A DNA stretch of 64,000 nt from Bacillus sp. V2I10 (GTDB lineage Bacteria; Bacillota; Bacilli; Bacillales; Bacillaceae). Positions 16,471-24,405 of the stretch are shown piece by piece; position 1 is the stretch's first letter, and each line of letters starts with the position of its first letter. Location of the stretch: NCBI RefSeq assembly GCF_030817055.1, contig NZ_JAUSYV010000001.1, positions 1,636,001 to 1,700,000 of the forward strand, written 5' to 3'. The position numbers and the translations under genes are program-made. The notes beneath the pieces were generated by a model. The model saw only the letters and a list, made by a program, of their open reading frames with translations. It was not told the origin of the DNA and did not search any database.

Positions 16471-19101
16471 ATGACAAAAAAACTCGTTCTCATTGACGGG
16501 AACAGCATTGCCTATCGCGCTTTTTTTGCATTGCCGCTGCTGAATAACGATAAGGGTGTACATACCAATGCTATATATGGATTTACAATGATACTTATGA
16601 AAATTCTTGAGGATGAAAAACCTTCACACCTTCTAGTTGCATTTGATGCCGGGAAAACCACTTTCAGACATGAAACGTATAAAGAATATAAGGGCGGCAG
16701 ACAAAAGACACCGCCTGAGCTGTCGGAGCAGTTTCCGTTTATCCGCGAGCTGCTGGATGCCTACAGCATATCACGATATGAACTTCCAAATTTTGAAGCG
16801 GACGACATTATAGGAACTCTATCAAGACAAGCCGAGAAGGATGGATTTGAAGTAAAAGTCATCTCCGGCGATAAAGATTTAACGCAGCTTGTTTCAGAGC
16901 ATGTCACTGTTGATATTACTAGAAAAGGAATTACTGACGTTGATTCTTATACACCGGAGTTTGTTCAGGAGAAATATGGACTTGTTCCGGCTCAGATTGT
17001 GGATATGAAAGGGTTAATGGGTGATAGCTCGGATAATATCCCCGGAGTTCCGGGAGTGGGAGAGAAGACGGCGATTAAGCTTCTTAAGGAGTACGAAACG
17101 CTTGAGCGGCTCCTTGAATCTCTTGATCAGGTGACCGGGAAAAAGTTAAAAGAGAAACTCGAAGAAAATAAGGACCAGGCCATTATGAGCAAGGAGCTTG
17201 CAACAATCAACTGTGATGCACCGGTAGAAATCACATTGGCTGATGTGCAGTACGGGGGCTACGATGTAAAGAATATAATTGGGATATACAAAGAGCTTGG
17301 ATTCAATTCGCGGCTCGATAAACTTGGAGCGGAAGCAGACATTGAGGAACAGCCAATCGAGGATGTCCAATATGAAATTGCAGAAGAAATAACAGATGAC
17401 CTCCTAACAGATGAAGCTGTTCTAATCGTGGAAGTATTGGAAGAGAATTATCATAACAGCGACATTATCGGTCTTGCGATTATAAATGAGAACGGAAACT
17501 TTTATGTTCCGACCGAACTTGCTTTAAAATCTGAAAAGTTTTCTAAATGGGCATCAGACGATACGAAGCGCAAAACCGTTTACGATGCAAAACAATCAAT
17601 TGTGGCTCTTCACTGGCAGGGAATTGATCTGAATGCGGTTGAATTTGATGTTTTGCTTGCGGCATACATCCTCGATCCTTCACAAACGTTTAATGATGCT
17701 GCAAGTGTTGCCCGTCATAAAGGAATACATATCGTTCAGTCTAATGATACTGTATATGGAAAAGGGGCCAAGCGAAGGATTCCGGACACTGAAAGGCTAG
17801 CAGAGCATCTGGTTCGGAAAGGAAAAGCTCTTCAAACAGTCAGGGAAAAACTTCAGCTTGAACTGGAGGAGAATGAACAGCTTGAGCTTTATCAGGATCT
17901 TGAAATGCCGCTTTCGATCATTTTAGCTGATATGGAATCAACAGGTGTAACGGTGGATGTGAACCGTTTAAATGATATGGGCCAGCAGCTGACTGAACGG
18001 TTAAAAACTCTTGAAGAAAATATCCATCGTTTGGCAGGGGAAGCATTCAACATTAATTCTCCGAAGCAGCTCGGCGTGATTTTATTTGATAAGCTTCAGC
18101 TTCCAGCCGTAAAGAAGACAAAAACGGGATATTCTACATCTGCTGATGTTCTTGAAAAACTTGCAGACAAGCATGAGATTGTTCAGGAAATCCTCCATTA
18201 CCGTCAGCTGGGGAAGCTGCAGTCCACTTATATTGAAGGGCTGCTGAAAGTTGTTCACCGCGACACAAATAAAGTCCATACAAGATATGTTCAGACATTA
18301 ACGCAGACAGGGCGTTTAAGCTCGACAGATCCCAATCTGCAGAACATACCAATCCGGTTAGAAGAAGGGCGTAAAATCCGCCAGGCCTTTGTCCCTTCTG
18401 AACCAGACTGGGTGATGTTTGCTGCAGACTATTCTCAAATTGAGCTGAGAGTTCTTGCCCATATAGCAGGAGACATCAATTTAATTGAGGCCTTTCAAAA
18501 TGATCTGGACATTCATACGAAAACGGCAATGGATGTGTTTCATGTTGAAGCGGAAGCCGTGACTTCAAATATGAGAAGACAGGCAAAAGCCGTAAACTTT
18601 GGTATTGTTTACGGCATAAGTGATTATGGTTTATCTCAAAGCTTAAATATCACCCGTAAAGAAGCGGGGGAATTTATTAAACGCTACCTGGAAAGCTTCG
18701 AAGGTGTCAAAGAGTATATGGATGAAATCGTTCAGGAAGCAAAGCAAAATGGCTATGTAAAAACACTGCTGCAGCGCCGTCGATACATTCCAGAGATTAC
18801 AAGCAGAAATTTCAACGTGCGCAGTTTTGCCGAGAGAACGGCTATGAATACTCCGATACAGGGAAGCGCCGCTGATATCATTAAAAAAGCGATGATTGAT
18901 ATGGCTGCACAGCTGAAAGAAATGAACCTGAAAACACGATTATTGCTGCAGGTGCATGATGAATTGATCTTTGAAGCGCCTAAAGCTGAAATCGAAATTC
19001 TTGAAAAATTGGTTCCGCAAGTGATGGAGCATGCCGTTGAACTAAAGGTGCCGCTTAAAGTTGATTATTCATTCGGATCATCTTGGTATGACGCAAAATA
19101 A
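16471..19101 (+). CDS. polA: DNA polymerase I
   Basis: An 876-residue family A polymerase used in repair and Okazaki-fragment processing. Residues 1-290 are the 5'-3' exonuclease (VLIDGNSIAYRAFFALP, GDSSDNIPGVPGVGEKTA helix-hairpin-helix). The middle segment, about 300-460, is a proofreading-like fold lacking the DxE metal ligands, so it is probably inactive, as in other Bacillus Pol I. The polymerase domain has motif A DYSQIELRVLAH, motif B RRQAKAVNFGIVYG and motif C QVHDELIFE. Start ATG 16471 follows ACAGGAGG. An extended -10 (TGGTAGAAT, to 16388) could be its promoter. mutM follows 12 bases later. Confidence 0.97.
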   Translation: MTKKLVLIDGNSIAYRAFFALPLLNNDKGVHTNAIYGFTMILMKILEDEKPSHLLVAFDAGKTTFRHETYKEYKGGRQKTPPELSEQFPFIRELLDAYSISRYELPNFEADDIIGTLSRQAEKDGFEVKVISGDKDLTQLVSEHVTVDITRKGITDVDSYTPEFVQEKYGLVPAQIVDMKGLMGDSSDNIPGVPGVGEKTAIKLLKEYETLERLLESLDQVTGKKLKEKLEENKDQAIMSKELATINCDAPVEITLADVQYGGYDVKNIIGIYKELGFNSRLDKLGAEADIEEQPIEDVQYEIAEEITDDLLTDEAVLIVEVLEENYHNSDIIGLAIINENGNFYVPTELALKSEKFSKWASDDTKRKTVYDAKQSIVALHWQGIDLNAVEFDVLLAAYILDPSQTFNDAASVARHKGIHIVQSNDTVYGKGAKRRIPDTERLAEHLVRKGKALQTVREKLQLELEENEQLELYQDLEMPLSIILADMESTGVTVDVNRLNDMGQQLTERLKTLEENIHRLAGEAFNINSPKQLGVILFDKLQLPAVKKTKTGYSTSADVLEKLADKHEIVQEILHYRQLGKLQSTYIEGLLKVVHRDTNKVHTRYVQTLTQTGRLSSTDPNLQNIPIRLEEGRKIRQAFVPSEPDWVMFAADYSQIELRVLAHIAGDINLIEAFQNDLDIHTKTAMDVFHVEAEAVTSNMRRQAKAVNFGIVYGISDYGLSQSLNITRKEAGEFIKRYLESFEGVKEYMDEIVQEAKQNGYVKTLLQRRRYIPEITSRNFNVRSFAERTAMNTPIQGSAADIIKKAMIDMAAQLKEMNLKTRLLLQVHDELIFEAPKAEIEILEKLVPQVMEHAVELKVPLKVDYSFGSSWYDAK

Positions 19102-19113
19102 GGAAGTGATAGG

Positions 19114-19938
19114 ATGCCTGAACTGCCAGAGGTTGAAACCGTAAGACGGACACTTATTGAACTTGTAAAAGGAAAAACAATCGCAGCCGTTTATATTCAT
19201 TGGCCTAAAATCATTAAAAGACCGGAAGTGACCGAGCAATTTCAGGATGCCGTCGTTGGTCAGACAATCCATGATGTAGGGAGAAGGGGAAAGTTCCTGA
19301 AATTTTTCCTTGATGACTATGTGCTCGTTTCACATCTGAGAATGGAAGGAAGATACGGTCTATACAAGGATTCTGACCCGATTGATAAACATACACATGT
19401 TGTTTTTGCGATGACAGACGGTACAGAACTGAGATATAAAGATGTACGCAAGTTTGGAACAATGCATCTTTTCAAAAAGGGAGAGGAGGAACTCGATCTT
19501 CCCTTATCTCATTTAGGGCCTGAGCCTTTTTCTGACAATTTTACTGTGAGTTATCTAAGCGAAAAGCTTCAAAAAACAAATCGGAAAATAAAAGTTGTCC
19601 TGCTGGATCAAAAAGTGATGGTTGGACTTGGGAATATATATGTCGATGAGGCTTTATTCCGGGCGGGCATTCATCCTGAACGCCTTTCAAACGAATTATC
19701 AGATGAGGAAATCGTAAAGCTTCACAATGAGATTATTCTTACTTTAAGTGAGGCGGTTGAAAAAGGCGGCAGCACCATAAGATCCTACGTCAACACACAA
19801 GGGCAGATTGGTATGTTCCAGCTTGAACTGTTTGTTTACGGAAGAACAAATGAGCCGTGTAAAGTTTGCGGAAAAACGCTGATAAAAACAGCTGTAGGGG
19901 GCAGAGGAACACACTATTGCGAAAATTGCCAGCGATGA
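19114..19938 (+). CDS. mutM: Formamidopyrimidine-DNA glycosylase
   Basis: Removes oxidised purines such as 8-oxoguanine and cleaves the abasic site. At 274 residues it is the normal length. It begins MPELPEVETV, with catalytic Pro2 (after Met removal) and Glu. It has VVSHLRMEGRY-like VSHLRMEGRYGL, the helix-two-turn-helix with GLGNIYVDEALF, and a C-terminal zinc finger with four Cys (CKVCGKT ... HYCENCQR). It sits 12 bases after polA, so the two repair genes are co-transcribed. Confidence 0.97.
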   Translation: MPELPEVETVRRTLIELVKGKTIAAVYIHWPKIIKRPEVTEQFQDAVVGQTIHDVGRRGKFLKFFLDDYVLVSHLRMEGRYGLYKDSDPIDKHTHVVFAMTDGTELRYKDVRKFGTMHLFKKGEEELDLPLSHLGPEPFSDNFTVSYLSEKLQKTNRKIKVVLLDQKVMVGLGNIYVDEALFRAGIHPERLSNELSDEEIVKLHNEIILTLSEAVEKGGSTIRSYVNTQGQIGMFQLELFVYGRTNEPCKVCGKTLIKTAVGGRGTHYCENCQR

Positions 19939-20003
19939 GGCTTTAACAACTCATAGGCCATTGTCATATACTACCGTAGCTTTTTGCGGAAGGGGCATGG
20001 TTT

Positions 20004-20639
20004 ATGGTTGCAGCTGCATCACTCTTTTTATTAGCATTTGCAGTAAGTTTGGATAGTTTTTCAGTCGGGTTTACTTATGGATTAAGAAAAATGAGCATGC
20101 CATTTAAATCAATCGTTATTATTGCCTGCTGTTCGGCAGTGACTTTGCTTTTAGCGATGGGAGCAGGTCACCTGCTTACGTCATTTCTCCCCCATAGCCT
20201 GACTGGAAAACTTGGAGGCATGATCTTAATTGCCATTGGAGCGTGGGTTCTTTATCAGTTTTTTCAGCCGGTAAAAGAAATGACGCAGGAAGAATCGGAG
20301 AAAACACTGCTCAACTTAGAGATTAAATCGTTCGGAATCGTGATTAATATATTAAGCAGGCCTACTGCGGCGGATATTGATAAATCAGGAACCATTACAG
20401 GAGTAGAGGCCCTGCTGCTGGGTTTTGCGTTATCACTTGATGCATTTGGAGCAGGAATCGGAGCTGCCCTTTTAGGATATTCGCCTATTTTAACAAGCTT
20501 GCTGGTAGCTGTTATGAGCTCATTGTTTGTAGCGTTTGGGATAAAATCAGGCCATCTCTTTTCACGGTTTGCCTGGATGGATAAACTCACTTTTTTACCA
20601 GGTGTCCTGCTGATTATTTTAGGCATCTGGAAGCTGTAG
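20004..20639 (+). CDS. ytaF: MntP/YtaF family membrane protein
   Basis: A 211-residue protein with six hydrophobic segments in two inverted-looking halves. Each half has an ASL/ALSLD motif (AFAVSLDSFSVGFTYGL and LGFALSLDAFGAGIGAALLG), the hallmark of MntP-like exporters and of YtaF, which is named as a sporulation membrane protein in B. subtilis. The acidic residues within the helices fit cation transport, but no substrate is known. Start ATG 20004 has GGAAGGGG upstream. It lies between mutM and coaE as in B. subtilis. Confidence 0.85.
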   Translation: MVAAASLFLLAFAVSLDSFSVGFTYGLRKMSMPFKSIVIIACCSAVTLLLAMGAGHLLTSFLPHSLTGKLGGMILIAIGAWVLYQFFQPVKEMTQEESEKTLLNLEIKSFGIVINILSRPTAADIDKSGTITGVEALLLGFALSLDAFGAGIGAALLGYSPILTSLLVAVMSSLFVAFGIKSGHLFSRFAWMDKLTFLPGVLLIILGIWKL

Positions 20640-20656
20640 GGGAAGGGGAATTCAAA

Positions 20657-21262
20657 GTGACATTGGCGATTGGATTAACAGGAGGCATAGCCAGCGGAAA
20701 AAGTACAGTCTCAAACATGTTCAAGGATGCAAATATCCCCGTAATAGATGCAGATGTAATCGCCAAACAAGTAGTGGAAGCAGGAGAACCTGCTTACCAT
20801 TCAGTGGTAGAAACATTTGGGCGCAGCATCTTAAAAGATGATGGTGCAATTGACCGTGAAAAGTTAGGCAGCATCGTCTTTCAAAATGAAACAGAGCGAA
20901 AAAAATTAAACGGCATCGTACATCCCGCAGTCCGAAGGGAAATGCTGAAACAAAAAGAGGATGCCGAAAGAAGAAATGAGCCTGCGGTTGTGCTCGATAT
21001 TCCTCTCTTATTCGAAAGCAATTTAGCACATATGGCAGACGTAACAGTTGTCGTATATGTAGATCCCCATGTGCAGCTTGAGCGTCTGATGAACCGGAAT
21101 CAATTGACAAAACAGGAAGCCGAGTGGCGAATACAGTCACAGCTGCCTCTGAACGATAAGAAGGACAAAGCTGATGAAGTGATCGATAACAATGGCTCGC
21201 TTCAGTCTACGAAAAGACAATTTGAAGAGTTAATGAAAAAATGGAATCTAGCTTCTAATTGA
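20657..21262 (+). CDS. coaE: Dephospho-CoA kinase
   Basis: Phosphorylates dephospho-CoA in the last step of coenzyme A synthesis. The protein has 201 residues with P-loop GLTGGIASGKST at the N terminus, DADVIAKQVVE, and DIPLLFES. It uses a GTG start (20657) behind GGGGAAGGGGAA. The stop codon lies inside the stem of the following terminator. Confidence 0.95.
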   Translation: MTLAIGLTGGIASGKSTVSNMFKDANIPVIDADVIAKQVVEAGEPAYHSVVETFGRSILKDDGAIDREKLGSIVFQNETERKKLNGIVHPAVRREMLKQKEDAERRNEPAVVLDIPLLFESNLAHMADVTVVVYVDPHVQLERLMNRNQLTKQEAEWRIQSQLPLNDKKDKADEVIDNNGSLQSTKRQFEELMKKWNLASN

Positions 21263-21283
21263 AGCTTGATTCTTTTTTTTTTG
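21245..21283 (+). terminator. Intrinsic terminator of coaE
   Basis: Stem AATC-AGCTTC / GAAGCT-GATT overlapping the coaE stop, then C and ten T residues. Confidence 0.85.
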
Positions 21284-21320
21284 AAAAAAAACGAAATTAA
21301 TCATCCTATTAGGGGTTAAA

Positions 21321-21365
21321 TGTGATATACTATTTATGAAATTAAGCATATATTAGTATATCACA
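21321..21365. promoter_or_regulatory. Paired CcpN operators at the gapB promoter
   Basis: TGTGATATACTA (21321-21332) and its perfect complement TAGTATATCACA (21354-21365). Each arm fits the CcpN consensus TRTGHYATAYW. The first arm contains the extended -10 box TGATATACT of the gapB promoter. Arm centres are 33 bp apart, about three helical turns. Confidence 0.75.
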
Positions 21366-21386
21366 TAATCCGGAAGGGGTAATGGT

Positions 21387-22409
21387 ATGAAAGCGAAGAT
21401 TGCCATTAACGGTTTTGGTCGCATTGGGAGAATGGTATTTAGAAAAGCAATCTTTGAAGAGGATTTATCGATTGTAGCGATTAACGCCAGCTATCCGGCT
21501 GAGACGTTGGCGCACATGATAAAATATGATACAAATCACGGGAAATTCGAGGGTGAAGTTATTCCATTCGATGATTATTTACTTGTAAATGGACAAAAAA
21601 TCCAGCTGTTAAATTTCAGAGATCCCAGGGATTTGCCATGGGGATTAATGGATATTGATATCGTCATTGAAGCAACGGGTAAGTTCAATGACGGTGAAAA
21701 AGCCATGTACCATGTACAGGCAGGGGCTAAAAAAGTAGTCCTGACGGCACCTGGCAAAAACGAAGATGTAACAATTGTGATGGGAGTAAATGAAGAGGCT
21801 TACAATAATGAACAGCACGTCATTATTTCAAATGCTTCCTGCACAACAAACTGTCTCGCGCCAGTTGTAAAAGTACTTGACGAGCAATTCGGAATCGAAA
21901 ACGGATTAATGACGACAGTACATGCTTACACAAATGATCAAAAAAACATAGATAACCCTCATAAAGACCTTCGCAGAGCAAGAGCCTGCGGCCAGTCCAT
22001 TATTCCAACAACAACAGGAGCAGCAAAGGCACTGTCACTCGTATTGCCGCATCTTCAGGGAAAACTGCATGGGATGGCGCTCAGAGTGCCAACACCTAAT
22101 GTTTCGCTTGTAGATCTTGTGGTGGATGTGAAGAGGGATGTAACGGTTGAAGAAGTAAGTTCTGCATTTATGACTGCTGCAAGCGGACCTTTACAGGGAG
22201 TGCTGGACTTCACGACAGAACCGCTTGTTTCTGTAGATTTCAATACAAACTCCCACTCTGCAATCATTGATGGTTTATCAACAATTGTGATGGCGGGCCG
22301 TAAAATAAAAGTGCTGGCCTGGTATGACAATGAATGGGGATATTCTTGCAGAGTCGTTGACCTAGTTCAGTTTGTTGCTTCAAAAATGAAGCGGCTGTCT
22401 GCAGTTTAA
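21387..22409 (+). CDS. gapB: NADP-dependent glyceraldehyde-3-phosphate dehydrogenase (gluconeogenic)
   Basis: A 340-residue GAPDH of the GapB type, which in B. subtilis runs in the gluconeogenic direction with NADP. Motifs: KIAINGFGRIGRMVFR, catalytic Cys152 in SNASCTTNCLAPV, and WYDNEWGYSCRVVDLV at the end. Location before speD matches B. subtilis gapB, not the glycolytic gapA cluster. Two perfect CcpN-type operators overlap its promoter, which fits glycolytic repression. Start ATG 21387 follows GGAAGGGG. Confidence 0.96.
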   Translation: MKAKIAINGFGRIGRMVFRKAIFEEDLSIVAINASYPAETLAHMIKYDTNHGKFEGEVIPFDDYLLVNGQKIQLLNFRDPRDLPWGLMDIDIVIEATGKFNDGEKAMYHVQAGAKKVVLTAPGKNEDVTIVMGVNEEAYNNEQHVIISNASCTTNCLAPVVKVLDEQFGIENGLMTTVHAYTNDQKNIDNPHKDLRRARACGQSIIPTTTGAAKALSLVLPHLQGKLHGMALRVPTPNVSLVDLVVDVKRDVTVEEVSSAFMTAASGPLQGVLDFTTEPLVSVDFNTNSHSAIIDGLSTIVMAGRKIKVLAWYDNEWGYSCRVVDLVQFVASKMKRLSAV

Positions 22410-22425
22410 TAAGATGATAAGATGG

Positions 22426-22455
22426 AAACAGGCTGCGCTGGCAGCCTGTTTTTTT
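22426..22455 (+). terminator. Intrinsic terminator of gapB
   Basis: AAACAGGCTGC / GCAGCCTGTTT with a four-base loop and a T run. Confidence 0.9.
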
Positions 22456-22699
22456 AATGTCTAAGGAACCTTTGCTTTGGGAATGTGAAGAGATGGATGA
22501 TGTGAAGCAGCTCTATGCGTCCAGATAAGGTTATAAATCCGCATTAAGCTGTTAAAACAAACGTTCACAGTTTCATAAATTTAACCATCACAACAAAAAA
22601 AGAGCATATTAAGAAAAAATGGGCTTTCTCAAAAATCAGTTTTGGCGGGCTCTCTGGTTCATGTGAGAAACTGTGCTGTATTTTTTCAAAAAAAGTTTG

Positions 22700-22728
22700 T
22701 TGCAAAAAGAAACTAAAGGAAGTATACT
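22700..22728 (+). promoter_or_regulatory. Sigma-A promoter of speD
   Basis: TTGCAA, a 17-bp spacer and TATACT. Transcription would start near 22735. Confidence 0.65.
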
Positions 22729-22734
22729 ATTTTT

Positions 22735-22876
22735 CGTGAACTTCTTACTAAGCACGGCCTTGTGGCTACTTAAAGGGTTAGGACCTCTTTGGACTAACTT
22801 TCCCCCGTGGTAGTTGAACAAACCATTTGCGAAGAATTCATGTAAACTAATTTTGCTAAAGGGGGATCCATTAAAA
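22735..22876 (+). ncRNA. Structured 5' leader of speD (candidate cis-regulatory RNA)
   Basis: Three pairings are visible: hairpin GTTAG (22777-22781) / CTAAC (22794-22798); CACGG (22753-22757) / CCGTG (22805-22809); and TCCCCC (22801-22806) with the Shine-Dalgarno GGGGGA (22861-22866). The last two compete for the same Cs. It does not match any riboswitch I know. Confidence 0.45.
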
Positions 22877-23257
22877 ATGGAAACAATGGGACGACACGTT
22901 ATCTCAGAATTATGGGGATGCGACTTTGATAAGCTGAACGATATGGAATACATTGAAAAAACGTTTGTAAATGCTGCTTTAAAATCAGGTGCCGAAGTAC
23001 GCGAGGTTGCCTTTCATAAATTTGCTCCACAAGGTGTAAGCGGAGTTGTTATTATCTCTGAATCACATTTAACCATCCACAGCTTCCCTGAGCACGGATA
23101 TGCAAGCATCGATGTTTACACATGCGGTGACTTAAATCCAAATATTGCTGCAGACTACATTGCAGAAGCTCTTGGAGCACAAACTCGCGAGAATATTGAA
23201 ATTCCGCGCGGCATGGGTCCTGTACAAGTTAAACAAGCTCAAGTAAAAGCTCTTTAA
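22877..23257 (+). CDS. speD: S-adenosylmethionine decarboxylase proenzyme
   Basis: Makes decarboxylated SAM, the aminopropyl donor for spermidine. It has 126 residues, the same as B. subtilis SpeD. It is the prokaryotic class 1B type that cleaves itself before Ser63 to create the pyruvoyl group: ISES(63)HLTIHSFPEHGYASIDVYTCGD contains Ser63, His68 and Cys83. Start ATG 22877 follows AAAGGGGG; an upstream in-frame ATG at 22814 lies in the structured leader and is rejected. It is followed by a terminator. Confidence 0.95.
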   Translation: METMGRHVISELWGCDFDKLNDMEYIEKTFVNAALKSGAEVREVAFHKFAPQGVSGVVIISESHLTIHSFPEHGYASIDVYTCGDLNPNIAADYIAEALGAQTRENIEIPRGMGPVQVKQAQVKAL

Positions 23258-23281
23258 TGATGAATCATTTTAATGTAAAAT

Positions 23282-23309
23282 AAAAGAGGTGCACCTGCAC
23301 CTCTTTTTT
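23282..23309 (+). terminator. Intrinsic terminator of speD
   Basis: AAAAGAGGTGC / GCACCTCTTTT with a four-base loop and TTTTTT. Confidence 0.92.
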
Positions 23310-23411
23310 CTTATGTTTCAGAAATGTTCTTTTATTATTAAACACCTGCACTTTTGTCTAAGAATTACAAGTTTACATATAGAAAACAATAAAAGGAGCT
23401 TTACTTCGACT

Positions 23412-23810
23412 ATGAGCATGCTGCGAAAAATGAAGGTTTTTCTTTCTACAGGTCAAGAAACATCCGAAAATCATTATGACGACGCATTAAAAAGCCATTA
23501 TTATAAAACAACTGCAAAAAAGGCAATTGAAGCTGTTGAAAATACATTCAGCAAACAGCCCGGTGCGACGGTTACATCTGTTTCAGAAGACCGGGGCGAA
23601 ATCAGCATTGTGATTGACAAGCCGAAAAAAGCACTGATGATTATAACCATCGTTTCGGTGAGACCTTATGAAACAGCTATTGATTTTAATGTATCAGCAG
23701 ACACTAAATTGGCAAGCGATTTCGGATTCAGCCGAAAGCTGATTATTGATGCCTATGAAAAGCTGAACAAAGCACTGCCGTTTATAGGAACCGGACTGAA
23801 TCCAAAGTGA
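23412..23810 (+). CDS. Unrecognised small cytosolic protein
   Basis: A 132-residue protein with no signal peptide or membrane helix, and no function I can assign. The start ATG 23412 is chosen because AAAAGGAGC lies upstream; ATGs at 23418 and 23430 are possible. The longer open frame from 23289 begins inside the speD terminator and is rejected. Content: a basic N-terminal segment (KMKVFLSTGQETSENHYDDAL), a mixed alpha/beta middle with two hydrophobic strands (GEISIVIDKPKKALMIITIVSV), and a helical end. Codon use resembles its neighbours. It lies between speD and nrdR, which are adjacent in B. subtilis. Confidence 0.7.
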   Translation: MSMLRKMKVFLSTGQETSENHYDDALKSHYYKTTAKKAIEAVENTFSKQPGATVTSVSEDRGEISIVIDKPKKALMIITIVSVRPYETAIDFNVSADTKLASDFGFSRKLIIDAYEKLNKALPFIGTGLNPK

Positions 23811-23885
23811 TTCTTGCAGCATGTCATTTATTTTCATAAAAAAATAAAGAAACAACCCTGATGCTTTTGGATTGGAGCTGGTAGT

Positions 23886-24345
23886 ATGAAATGTCCAACA
23901 TGTCAGCATAATGGAACAAGAGTGCTTGACTCTCGGCCTGTTGATGAAGGGAAATCGATTCGAAGACGACGTGAATGCGAGGAATGCCAATATCGGTTCA
24001 ACAACCTTTGAAAAAGTGGAAGAAATTCCGCTGATTGTTGTGAAAAAAGAAGGCGTTAGAGAAGAGTTCAGCAAGGACAAAATTCTGCGGGGCTTGATTA
24101 AGGCTTGCGAAAAACGCCCTGTGCCTCTTACGAACTTAGAGGAAATCGTTCAGGAGATTGAAAAGGAATTAAGAAATCAAGGAATCTCAGAAGTAAACAG
24201 TGAAGATATCGGCGAGATGGTAATGGACAGACTTGCACACGTTGATGAAGTTGCATACGTCCGGTTTGCTTCAGTTTACCGTCAATTTAAAGATATCAAT
24301 GTTTTCATTCAAGAGTTATCAGAACTGATTAAAAAGGTGAAATAA
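23886..24345 (+). pseudogene. nrdR: Transcriptional repressor NrdR, split by a one-base insertion
   Basis: NrdR represses ribonucleotide reductase genes through an N-terminal zinc ribbon and an ATP cone. From ATG 23886 the frame encodes MKCPTCQHNG ... RRRRECEECQYRF, the complete zinc ribbon with its four Cys, then hits TGA at 24009. The ATP-cone part (TTFEKVEEIPLIVVKKEG to the end at 24345) is intact one frame over. Removing one A at about 24000 restores the expected YRFTTFEK junction and a 152-residue protein, the usual NrdR length. It is either a sequencing error or a real inactivation. No other damage is seen, which favours an error or a very recent event. Confidence 0.85.
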
Positions 24346-24380
24346 AGAGCTCGTGAAGGAATCGCTTCAGGCTCTTTTTT
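24344..24380 (+). terminator. Intrinsic terminator after nrdR
   Basis: AGAGC-TGAAG / CTTCA-GCTCT stem followed by six T residues, overlapping the nrdR stop. Confidence 0.8.
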
Positions 24381-24405
24381 CAACTTATGAAATAGAGGGA
24401 AAGTA

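Larger units (their letters stand above)
22410..22876 (+). other. gapB-speD intergenic region
   Basis: 467 bases: the gapB terminator; about 240 bases (22456-22695) in which nothing was recognised; the speD promoter; and a roughly 140-nt leader with strong predicted pairing. Confidence 0.6.

Noticed and set aside
20264..21140. Antisense frames over ytaF and coaE
   Set aside because: Both overlap well-supported genes and lack start signals and family features.
23998..24012. Programmed +1 frameshifting as the normal mode of nrdR expression
   Set aside because: CTT TGA is the right slip site, but the upstream stimulatory Shine-Dalgarno of prfB is missing and nrdR is not known to use recoding. 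An insertion or sequencing error is simpler.
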